A DNA stretch of 29,409 nt from assembly GCA_946615875.1 (NCBI GenBank), contig CAMOIK010000003.1, positions 1-29,409 of the forward strand, written 5' to 3'. Below are positions 7,704 to 15,017 of this stretch, in pieces. Numbering within the stretch: the first letter of the stretch is position 1; each line of letters begins with the position of its first letter. The notes under the pieces were generated by a model that was not told the origin of the DNA, ran no database searches, and saw only the letters and a list, made by a program, of their open reading frames with translations. The DNA comes from an uncultured Verrucomicrobiota bacterium (lineage in GTDB: Bacteria; Verrucomicrobiota; Kiritimatiellia; RFP12; UBA1067). A program made the translations under genes and the position numbers.

Positions 7704-9274
7704 TAGCCTCTTTCCAGCAGCCGCCCTGCACGTTCGCCGGTGAAGCGGCCCGCGCGGTACGGGACGGCGCCGTTGACGAACACGCACTCCACGCCGGTGG
7801 CGAAGCAGTGTGGGGTGTCGTATGTCGCGGCGGAGGCGAAGGTGTTCTCGCGCCATATGGCGACGTCGGCGAACGCTCCTTTCTCGATGACGCCGCGCGA
7901 ACGGATGCAGAAGCGTTCCGCCACCGCGCCCGTCATGCGGCGTATGGCCTCCTCGCGCGTGGCGCCGAGCGCCCGCACGCGCCTGTAGAACTCCGGCATC
8001 GTGCCGTATGCGCGCGGATGCGGATGGTCGGCGCCCAGCGGCCCCCATGGCGCGCGGAGGCTTGCGTCGGATCCGGGCACGATCCACGGGCGCGAGTAGA
8101 TCTTTGACAGGTTCTCCTCGCTCATGCCGAAGAAGAACGCGCCCGTGCGGCACTCGTCCTTTTCAAGGATGCGGCACACGAGTTCGCCTGGCGTGAGGCC
8201 GCCGAGGACGTCCGCGACGATCCTGCCGGAGAAGCGTTTGTTGTCGGCGTGCCAGGTGCCGCCGATCATCACCTGTGACCAATCCCGCCCGGACGCGTCG
8301 ATTTCCGCGACGATGCGCGAGCGCGTCGCCGGATCTGCGAGGCGCGCGCATTCGGCTTTGGCGGCGCCTTCGCCCGCCCAGTCCGGGAACACGACGTCGA
8401 GGTCCGTGCCGGCGGCGCAGTAGGGGTATCGGTCGCTGCCGAGCAGCAGCCCGGAGGACACCGCCGCCTCCAGCTTTTCCAGCACTGCGTCCACCTTGTG
8501 CCAGTTGCGCCGCCCGCTGGTCTTCAGGTGGGATATCTCCGCGCGTATGCCCGTGGCCTTCACGAGGGAAATCACCTCGTCGATGGCTTCAAGGATCGCG
8601 TCCCCCTCGCTGCGCATGTGCGTGGCGTAGAAGCCGCCGCGCTTCGCCGTCGCCCTGGCCAGCGTCTCCACCTCCTGCGGAGTGGAGTATTTGCCAGGCT
8701 GGTAGATCAAGCCGGTGGTAAGGCCCCATCCGCCTTCGTCGAGAGACTTTTCGAGGAGCCTGACCATCTCCTTCATCTCGTCCGGAGTGGCTTCGCGCCC
8801 GGCATAGCCCACCACCGAGGACCGAAGGGTGTTGTGGCCGACGAATTGCACGGTGTTGATCGCCGGCTTCGCGGCGGCCAGCACGTCGCGGTATTCGGCG
8901 AGCGAGCGCCATGTCAGGCGCTCGCCCAGCAGCGATGCCCAGTCGGAGGAGAGGCGGGCCTCGCCGTAGCGCGGCGCAACGGAGCCGCCGCACTGTCCGT
9001 TTATCTCGGTGGTCACGCCTTGCGCCAGCTTGGAAGGGGCGTCAGGCTCGATCACCAGATAGGCGTCGCTGTGGGAGTGCGCGTCGATGAAGCCGGGCGA
9101 GACGATGCATCCGGCGGCAGAGACGATAGTGGCATCGCGAAACTGCGGTGTCGCGGGGTCTGGGAGCCGTTTCGGCATGACGTCGGCGATTTTGTCGCCG
9201 TCGATGACGACATCGCCTGTGAAGCCCGGTCTGCCCGTGCCGTCCACGATGAGTCCGTCCGTTATTACAGTCAT
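7703..9274 (-). CDS. D-aminoacylase / N-acyl-D-amino-acid deacylase family amidohydrolase
   Basis: Members of this family hydrolyse N-acyl-D-amino acids to D-amino acid and carboxylate, usually in the cytoplasm and with zinc. The 523-residue protein has the amidohydrolase layout: a short N-terminal beta domain (DGLIVDGTGRPGFTGDVVI), the HxH metal pair H66/H68 in GFIDAHSHSDAY, the family cysteine in INGQCGGSVAP, histidines in YATHMRSEGD and EISHLKTSG, and the aspartate in VPGSDAS. Typical length for the family is about 480-530. No signal peptide is seen. A role in recycling D-amino acids from peptidoglycan or host material is possible but not shown by the neighbours. The exact acyl-amino-acid specificity is unknown. 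Confidence 0.85.
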   Translation of the reverse strand: MTVITDGLIVDGTGRPGFTGDVVIDGDKIADVMPKRLPDPATPQFRDATIVSAAGCIVSPGFIDAHSHSDAYLVIEPDAPSKLAQGVTTEINGQCGGSVAPRYGEARLSSDWASLLGERLTWRSLAEYRDVLAAAKPAINTVQFVGHNTLRSSVVGYAGREATPDEMKEMVRLLEKSLDEGGWGLTTGLIYQPGKYSTPQEVETLARATAKRGGFYATHMRSEGDAILEAIDEVISLVKATGIRAEISHLKTSGRRNWHKVDAVLEKLEAAVSSGLLLGSDRYPYCAAGTDLDVVFPDWAGEGAAKAECARLADPATRSRIVAEIDASGRDWSQVMIGGTWHADNKRFSGRIVADVLGGLTPGELVCRILEKDECRTGAFFFGMSEENLSKIYSRPWIVPGSDASLRAPWGPLGADHPHPRAYGTMPEFYRRVRALGATREEAIRRMTGAVAERFCIRSRGVIEKGAFADVAIWRENTFASAATYDTPHCFATGVECVFVNGAVPYRAGRFTGERAGRLLERG

Positions 9275-9327
9275 CCCATACCTCTATCGACAGTGAGAGT
9301 TCCGCGATTCCACTATGCGGCGCCTGT

Positions 9328-10506
9328 TCAGGCCCTGGCCTTTTGGAAGGCTTTGATCGCGAAGTCGATGTCCTCCGGCGTGTGCGCGGCGGACATCTGG
9401 GTGCGGATGCGCGCCTTGCCCATCGGCACCACGGGATAGAAGAACCCGGTGGCATAGACGCCGTTGCGGTAGAGCCCGTCGGACATCTTCACGGCCACGG
9501 CGGCGTCGCCCAGCATGACCGGGACGATCGGGTGGTGGCCGGGCACCAGGTCGAAGCCGAGCGCAGCCATCCCTTCGCGGAACTGCTTTGCGTTCGCGTT
9601 CAGCCGTTCTCGGAATTCCGGGCGGGTGCGGGCGAGTTCGATCGCCTTGATCGACGCCGCCGCAACCGGCGGCGGCACGGCGTTTGAAAAGAGATAGGGT
9701 CTGGCCTTCTGCCGCAGGATGTCCACGATCTCCTTGCGCGCGGCCACGTATCCGCCGGAGGCTCCGCCAAGCGCCTTGCCGAACGTGCCGGTGATGATAT
9801 CGACGCGCCCCGTGCACCCGCAGTCCTCGACCGAACCGGCTCCAGTGGCGCCGAGCACGCCGACCGCGTGGGAGTCATCAACCATCACGAGCGCGCCATG
9901 TTTGTCGGCGAGATCGCAGATCTCTTTGAGCGGAGCTATGATGCCGTCCATCGAGAACACGCCGTCCGTGACAATGAGCTTGAAGCGCGCGCCGTCCTCG
10001 GCGGCCTGGACGAGCTGCCTTTCCAGGTCGGCCATGTCGCCGTTGGCGTAGCGGTAGCGCTTAGCCTTGCAGAGGCGCACGCCGTCGATGATGGAGGCGT
10101 GGTTGAGCGCGTCGGATATGATCGCGTCCTCGGCGGTCAGCAGAGCTTCGAACACGCCGCCGTTTGCGTCGAAGCAGCTGCCGAAGAGGATGCAGTCTTC
10201 GGTCTGCGTGAAGTCGGCGACCGTCTTCTCCAGCTGCTTGTGCAGACTGTCGGTGCCGCAGATGAAGCGCACCGACGCCATGCCGTAGCCGTATTTTGCC
10301 GTCGCTTCCCGCGAAGCTTCGACTATCTCAGGGTGGTTGGCGAGCCCTAGATAGTTGTTCGCGCACATGTTCACGAGCGTCTTGCCGTTTTCCAGCACGA
10401 CCTTCGAGCCTTGCGGTGTGGCGATGATCTTCTCCTCCTTGTAGAGGGACTTTGCCTTCAGGTCGGCGATCGTCTCTTGCAGATGCGCCTGGAACTTTCC
10501 GTACAT
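9328..10506 (-). CDS. kbl: Glycine C-acetyltransferase (2-amino-3-ketobutyrate CoA ligase)
   Basis: This PLP enzyme interconverts 2-amino-3-ketobutyrate plus CoA with glycine plus acetyl-CoA, the second step of threonine breakdown. The 392-residue length and the colinear match to Kbl are good: MCANNYLGLANHP, YGYGMASVRFICGT, DALNHASIIDG, VTDGVFSMDGIIAPL, DDSHAVGVLG, and the PLP lysine in ITGTFGKALGGASGGYV. A Shine-Dalgarno-like AAGGAAA precedes the ATG. The partner threonine dehydrogenase (tdh) is not in the window. The alpha-oxoamine synthases KAS and BioF are related, but the RFICGT and TFGKALGGASGG wording favours Kbl. Confidence 0.93.
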   Translation of the reverse strand: MYGKFQAHLQETIADLKAKSLYKEEKIIATPQGSKVVLENGKTLVNMCANNYLGLANHPEIVEASREATAKYGYGMASVRFICGTDSLHKQLEKTVADFTQTEDCILFGSCFDANGGVFEALLTAEDAIISDALNHASIIDGVRLCKAKRYRYANGDMADLERQLVQAAEDGARFKLIVTDGVFSMDGIIAPLKEICDLADKHGALVMVDDSHAVGVLGATGAGSVEDCGCTGRVDIITGTFGKALGGASGGYVAARKEIVDILRQKARPYLFSNAVPPPVAAASIKAIELARTRPEFRERLNANAKQFREGMAALGFDLVPGHHPIVPVMLGDAAVAVKMSDGLYRNGVYATGFFYPVVPMGKARIRTQMSAAHTPEDIDFAIKAFQKARA

Positions 10507-10528
10507 TTCGTTTCCTTTCTTTCTTGTT

Positions 10529-10546
10529 CCCGCCGTCTGCGGCGGG
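10529..10546 (-). other. Stem-loop between tlyA and kbl
   Basis: CCCGCCG (10529-10535) and CGGCGGG (10540-10546) form a perfect 7-bp stem with a 4-base loop in the 51-base gap between tlyA and kbl. On the minus-strand transcript it is followed by a purine-rich stretch with the kbl ribosome binding site rather than a U run. It may therefore be an mRNA processing or stability element within the operon, not a terminator. Confidence 0.35.
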
Positions 10547-10557
10547 GCATGGTGAAA

Positions 10558-11292
10558 TCATTTCCTCCAAAACGAGAGGTATTCTACGTTCCCTTTTTCG
10601 CGGCCGAGGATGGGAGACTGGGCGAGACCGAGGAGAGTCAAGGCCAGCTCGTCCCTGCCGAAGCGCACGATCTCGTCGCGGGCGGCGATGCGCAGCGTCT
10701 CGTCGGCGACGTAGCCGCCTGGCGCCTTGCCCTTGCCTACTTCGAACTGCGGCTTGATGAGCGCCACGATTCTGCCGCCTGTCGCCAAGACGCCAGCGAT
10801 TGGCGGCAGGATGAGTTTGAGCGAGATGAACGAGACATCCGTGACCGCGACTTCCGGCGTCTCCGGGAGGTCGGCGGCGGTCATGTGGCGGGCGTTGAAA
10901 TTTTCGCGCACCCACACTCGCGGATCGGTGCGCAGCGAATAGGCGAGCTGGTTGGTGCCCACGTCCACCGCCATCACCCTGGCCGCGCCGTGCTGGAGCA
11001 GGCAGTCGGTGAAGCCGCCGGTCGATGAGCCGACATCCAGGCAGATCTTCCCGGCGACGGCCATATCGCCCTCCCAGAGCGCGAATGCGCCCTCAAGCTT
11101 TTCGCCGCCCCTGGAAACGAAGCGCGGAGGCGCGTCCACGGCGACGGCGACGGCATCGTCGATTTTTCTGGAGGCTTTCGTCTCGACCTGTCCGGCCACG
11201 CGAACCTTGCCGGCCATGACAAGCGCCTGTGCCTGCGCCCTCGATTGCGCAAGCCCCCTCGCCACCATCGCAATGTCGAGCCGCTCCTTCAT
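10558..11292 (-). CDS. tlyA: TlyA-family rRNA 2'-O-methyltransferase
   Basis: TlyA enzymes methylate ribose 2'-hydroxyls in 16S and/or 23S rRNA. The 244-residue protein has an N-terminal S4 domain (MKERLDIAMVARGLAQSRAQAQ), the characteristic FVSRGGEKLEGA segment, then an FtsJ-like Rossmann methyltransferase with the SAM motif CLDVGSSTGGFTDCLL, and VTDVSFISLKLILPP and LIKPQFEVGKG further on. The ATG overlaps the stop of the PEGA gene by four bases (11289-11292). The assignment is firm; which rRNA position is methylated is not visible. Confidence 0.93.
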   Translation of the reverse strand: MKERLDIAMVARGLAQSRAQAQALVMAGKVRVAGQVETKASRKIDDAVAVAVDAPPRFVSRGGEKLEGAFALWEGDMAVAGKICLDVGSSTGGFTDCLLQHGAARVMAVDVGTNQLAYSLRTDPRVWVRENFNARHMTAADLPETPEVAVTDVSFISLKLILPPIAGVLATGGRIVALIKPQFEVGKGKAPGGYVADETLRIAARDEIVRFGRDELALTLLGLAQSPILGREKGNVEYLSFWRK

Positions 11293-12659
11293 CGCTGCTG
11301 CGCGTCCTCGTTGCCGATGAAGTCTATCTTCTTGATGTCCTCGCGCGGGAAGGAGCGCGTTATGCCCATGGAGACTTCGATCGTGACGGCGTCGTTGCTG
11401 TTGTCAATGAAGACGCCCGTGTATGTGCCAGTGGCGGTGACGAGGCGCACGTTCGGCTTGAATATCCTCCGCAGTCTGACGGTTTTCGACGTTGTGCGGA
11501 GGTTTTCCACGACCGGGTGCAGGACGGCCTCTGCGTAGCCATCCTTTCTGACGGCGAGGACGTGCTCGCCCGCCTGAAGCGCCTCGACGGCGAACACGGC
11601 GCTGGCTTCCGCCTCCGACGCGCCGCCCATGCGCGTAGTTCCAAGCGCCTTGCCATCGACGAATATCTGCGCGCCCGACGGGACGGTCTTGACTTCCAGG
11701 CGGCCGAGGACGCTTTCAAGCCTGAACTCCTCATTGACAGTCTGCCCGAGCCCGACCACGACCTCGCGCGTGACGCCGCCATGTCCGTCAAGCTCGGCGC
11801 GGATGCTGTATCTGCCCGGCTTGAACTGCGACAATGAGATCGGCCCCTTTCCGCAGGCTTCTCCGTCGATGTAGAATCTTGCGCCGTCCGGCACCGACGT
11901 GAGGAAGAGTGCGCCGGGCTTGCCTTCAAGCACGGCGTGGACGGTCTGGAAGTCGCCTGCGCCGAGCGATATTTCACGGGTCTGCGTTTTGTAGCCATCC
12001 TTGGAAATCTCGACGAGCGAGCGACCCTTGGGTATGTCCGATATTGAAAGGGGAGTCTCGCCCCGCGCAATGCCGTTCACCACGACCTTTGCGCCGTCTG
12101 GCGCGCTCGTGACTTTCAGGCGGCCGGAGTCGAGCATCATCTTCTCGTGCTTCACGAGAGGGGTGCGGCCGGCGAAGCGCACCTCCACGGTCTTGCTCTG
12201 GTAGCCGGGCTTCTGCAGCGTAAAGCGGTAGTGCCTGTTCGCGTCGAGGCTGGTGACGAGGCGCGGAGTGACGCCGAGCGAAAGGCCGTCGAGCGACAAG
12301 GAACAGCCGTCCGGCTCGGTCGTGATCAGCAGCAGGCCTTTGACAGGCGCCAGCTCGGCGCTGCGCACGAGGTAGCCGCCGTCCTGGAGGGTGAAGAAGT
12401 CGTCGTGCGGCTCGTAGCCTTTCAGCTCCAAGCGGGCGTGGTGCCCGCCGGGCGCGATGTCGAAGAGGGTGAGCGGCGTCACGCCGCGGTTGGCGCCGTC
12501 GAGCAGCAGCGTGGCGCCCTCCGGCTGGCTTGTGAAGTCCACGCGCACCGGCTTCTCGCCGGATGCCGCGCCGGCGGAAAACGCGAACGCGGCCGCCGCG
12601 ATGGCGATGACGAGCGGGCGCAGCCTGGCGGCGGCGCGACATACTGGCGAAGTTCCCAT
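11289..12659 (-). CDS. Exported PEGA-repeat protein
   Basis: The 456-residue protein has an N-terminal signal or anchor (about residues 12-32, ending FSAGAASG), then five PEGA-type repeats of roughly 65-80 residues. Each has the pattern TS.PDGA...DG...G.TPL......G.......GY (for example SAPDGAKVVVNGIARGETPL and TVPSGAQIFVDGKALGTT). A C-terminal segment of about 55 residues (TYTGVFIDNSNDAVTIE) is not recognised. PEGA repeats are small beta modules of surface or periplasmic proteins in PVC bacteria. The ATG at 12659 is preferred; one codon upstream is a TTG, a much weaker start. It overlaps the FHA stop codon by one base (TGATG). Pairing with the FHA and TadC-like genes suggests a shared envelope function; the function itself is unknown. 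Confidence 0.85.
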   Translation of the reverse strand: MGTSPVCRAAARLRPLVIAIAAAAFAFSAGAASGEKPVRVDFTSQPEGATLLLDGANRGVTPLTLFDIAPGGHHARLELKGYEPHDDFFTLQDGGYLVRSAELAPVKGLLLITTEPDGCSLSLDGLSLGVTPRLVTSLDANRHYRFTLQKPGYQSKTVEVRFAGRTPLVKHEKMMLDSGRLKVTSAPDGAKVVVNGIARGETPLSISDIPKGRSLVEISKDGYKTQTREISLGAGDFQTVHAVLEGKPGALFLTSVPDGARFYIDGEACGKGPISLSQFKPGRYSIRAELDGHGGVTREVVVGLGQTVNEEFRLESVLGRLEVKTVPSGAQIFVDGKALGTTRMGGASEAEASAVFAVEALQAGEHVLAVRKDGYAEAVLHPVVENLRTTSKTVRLRRIFKPNVRLVTATGTYTGVFIDNSNDAVTIEVSMGITRSFPREDIKKIDFIGNEDAQQR

Positions 12660-14023
12660 CAATTCCTGCCTTTCTTTCTTGAGAGCCGCTTTTCCACGTC
12701 CACCAGTTTGGCCTTGGCTTCGGTGTGGCGCGGGTCGTCGGTGTCCGCCACGATGTCAAGCAGTGTGCGGAGTTCCCTGCGCGCGGCATCCCAGTCGCTC
12801 AAGTTGATCGCTCTGTCCGCGGCGAACCGCTGGTCTCTGTAGCGCCTGTCGAGTTCGGCGACCGCGGTTTCCAGCTTCTCCTTCAGCGCCCGGTAGCCGT
12901 CGGGTTTCGGCTCGAGCGTGTCGAGGTAGAACACGGCTTCGCGGTATGCCGCCACGGCGTCGGAGATGTTGCCGTAGCGCACGTCGCGCTCCTCCCATCG
13001 GGAGTCGCCCAGGTCTTCGCTGGCCTTGACGAGCTTCAGCAGCTCCTCGCGCGAATACTGGAGCGCCCAGATGCCCAGCTCGTTGCGCGAAAACGCCTCC
13101 AGCGCCTCGCGGACCCGGCGGAACGCCTCAGGCTCCACCGTATTCTCGACGCACGTCTCGCGAGCGCCTCCGCCGCCGATCGTGCATATGCGGTAGGATT
13201 CCAGCCGGTTCTCGTCCATCGCGGAGGAGCCCGAGTAGGAGCGGTCTAGCGCGAGCCAGCCTTCGTCGTCGAAAATCTTCGCGAGGTGCGCCTTCTCCTC
13301 TTTCGTGAGCTGCTTCTTCTTCTCGATGTGGCGTTGCTCGCCCGGCACGTCGTCGCACGTCACGCGCATCAAGCCGTCGCCGTCCACCTCCATGGCGAAG
13401 CGGAAGATGTGCGAGGAATTGGCGTCTATTTTCTCGTATCGCAGCTCTGTCACGCCGCCGGACGCCTTGGCCGGCATCCTGCCACCGCCATCCGCCGGCC
13501 GAGGCGCGTAGGTGGCCGCCGACGGGACGAGGAGCATCGCGGCTATGGCGCAGACGACCACGAGCGCGGCCACGCCCCACAGGATGCTGGAGCGAGCCGT
13601 ACTCTTCCTGCCAGGAGCGGGCGCGGCGTCGGCGGACGCGGCCTGGTTGCCGGCGAGGCCGAGGTCGATCGCTCCCGGCGTCGGCGCGGGCGTCCGCTCG
13701 GGCGTTTCATCCGGCGCACCTTCCGCCACCACGCGCAGCACGCTGCGTCCAGCCTCGATGATGTCGCCGACCTTGAGGACGGCGGCGTCGGCGCCGAGCT
13801 GTTCGCCGTTCACGAACGTGCCGTTCGCGCTCGCCAGATCGACTATGCGTATCGCGTCGGCGCCATCCTGCTCGAAAAGGCAGTGGTTGCGCGACAGCTC
13901 CTCGTCGGGAATGTGGATGTCGTTGGAGCTGGAGCGCCCCAACCGCACTCCGCCTTCGCGGACGTCAAAGCGCTTGCCGGCCATCTCGCCGGAGAGTATT
14001 ATTATCTGCGGTCGCTTTGCCAT
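12659..14023 (-). CDS. FHA-domain membrane protein
   Basis: The 454-residue protein has an N-terminal forkhead-associated domain (about residues 5-95) with the phosphothreonine-binding signature intact: GRSSSNDIHI, LSRNHCLF and DLASANGTFVNGE. A Pro/Ala-rich linker leads to one membrane helix (about 147-168, ILWGVAALVVVCAIAAMLL). The roughly 285-residue outer region begins with a segment around ELRYEKIDANSSHIFRF, and its last part is helical and charged, compatible with TPR-like or coiled-coil helices. It is coupled to the PEGA gene. FHA domains bind phosphorylated proteins; the partner kinase is not in the window, since the kinase-like protein at 138-2333 lacks catalytic residues. Confidence 0.87.
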   Translation of the reverse strand: MAKRPQIIILSGEMAGKRFDVREGGVRLGRSSSNDIHIPDEELSRNHCLFEQDGADAIRIVDLASANGTFVNGEQLGADAAVLKVGDIIEAGRSVLRVVAEGAPDETPERTPAPTPGAIDLGLAGNQAASADAAPAPGRKSTARSSILWGVAALVVVCAIAAMLLVPSAATYAPRPADGGGRMPAKASGGVTELRYEKIDANSSHIFRFAMEVDGDGLMRVTCDDVPGEQRHIEKKKQLTKEEKAHLAKIFDDEGWLALDRSYSGSSAMDENRLESYRICTIGGGGARETCVENTVEPEAFRRVREALEAFSRNELGIWALQYSREELLKLVKASEDLGDSRWEERDVRYGNISDAVAAYREAVFYLDTLEPKPDGYRALKEKLETAVAELDRRYRDQRFAADRAINLSDWDAARRELRTLLDIVADTDDPRHTEAKAKLVDVEKRLSRKKGRN

Positions 14024-14102
14024 GGGAGAGGTTGGTTGATGTGGTGGATTGTCGGTTGTTGCGCGCCGCGTCCCCGGCGTCGCCGGAATGGAACCTCCGC
14101 TT

Positions 14103-15017
14103 TCACAGGATTCCCTTCAGCGTCTGGGTGAGGACCGGCACGAGGAGTATGATGAACACCGCCGGGAATATGCAGAGCATCAGCGGGAACAGCATTTTCG
14201 TCGGCGCCTCCGCGGCCAGCTTCTCCGCCCGGTCGAAGCGGCGGGCGCGCAGTTGTTCGGACTGTATGCGCAGTATGGAGCCGATGGATACGCCCAGTTC
14301 GTCGGCCTGCACCAGCGCGTATGCGACCGAGCGCAGATCCGGCTGATTGACGCGGTCGGCCATGCTTTTGAGCGCGTCGCGCCGCGACCGGCCGACCTGT
14401 ATTTCCTTGGTCATGCGCAACAGCTCCTCGTTCAGCGCGTCCATCCGGCGCGCGGCGCAGTTTCGCTGGAGCGCGCTGATGAAATCCATGCCCGCCTCCA
14501 CCGACAGCGTGAGGACGTCGAGCACGAAGGGCAGGGCCTTCATTATGGCCAGATGCCTCTTGCGCAGCGCCGAGCGCAGCCACATCGTTGGCTGCGCGTA
14601 GAAAAGGAGGATGCCAAGCGCGCACAGCCCGAAACGCATGTCGCCCAGCGCCGGCACGTCGAGGATGGCGGCGGCGGCGAGGATGGCCGCGCACCACAAC
14701 GTGCCCATGACGGCCGGCAGGAGGAACTTGAGGGCGACGAACTCCCGGCCGGAGAGCAGCCCCTCGAAACCGGCGGAGACCAGCATGGCGTCCGCCGCGC
14801 CGACCTGTTTCGCGAACGCCGGCCGCGCCAGCATTCCGTCGAAATTCCCGGTGAAGGGGAGAAGGAGCTTGAAGAGCAGAGGCAGGGAGCGTTCCTGCCG
14901 CCTGCCGTCCGCCAGCGTGACGTAGGTGACTTCGCCGGCGACCATGGCGGCGTAGGCTGCGAGAGCCGCCGCCGCCACCGTCCACGCGGCGGTCATTGCT
15001 ATGGCCAGCGCGTTCAT
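14103..15017 (-). CDS. Type II secretion F / TadC-like inner-membrane protein
   Basis: The 304-residue protein has an N-terminal membrane helix (about 4-27), paired helices near 89-130 (LLPAVMGTLWCAAILAAAAI and FGLCALGILLFYAQPTMWL), a cytoplasmic T2SSF domain (FVLDVLTLSVEAGMDFISAL through ADELGVSIGSILRIQSEQLRARR) and a C-terminal hairpin of helices (MLFPLMLCIFPAVFIILLV). This is the layout of TadC, the platform protein of Tad/Flp pilus systems. The ATG at 15017 is preferred because it gives the usual N-terminal helix and overlaps the metG stop by four bases. The other tad genes (tadA ATPase, tadB, pilins) are absent from the window, so it works with proteins encoded elsewhere or is a remnant. 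Confidence 0.87.
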   Translation of the reverse strand: MNALAIAMTAAWTVAAAALAAYAAMVAGEVTYVTLADGRRQERSLPLLFKLLLPFTGNFDGMLARPAFAKQVGAADAMLVSAGFEGLLSGREFVALKFLLPAVMGTLWCAAILAAAAILDVPALGDMRFGLCALGILLFYAQPTMWLRSALRKRHLAIMKALPFVLDVLTLSVEAGMDFISALQRNCAARRMDALNEELLRMTKEIQVGRSRRDALKSMADRVNQPDLRSVAYALVQADELGVSIGSILRIQSEQLRARRFDRAEKLAAEAPTKMLFPLMLCIFPAVFIILLVPVLTQTLKGIL

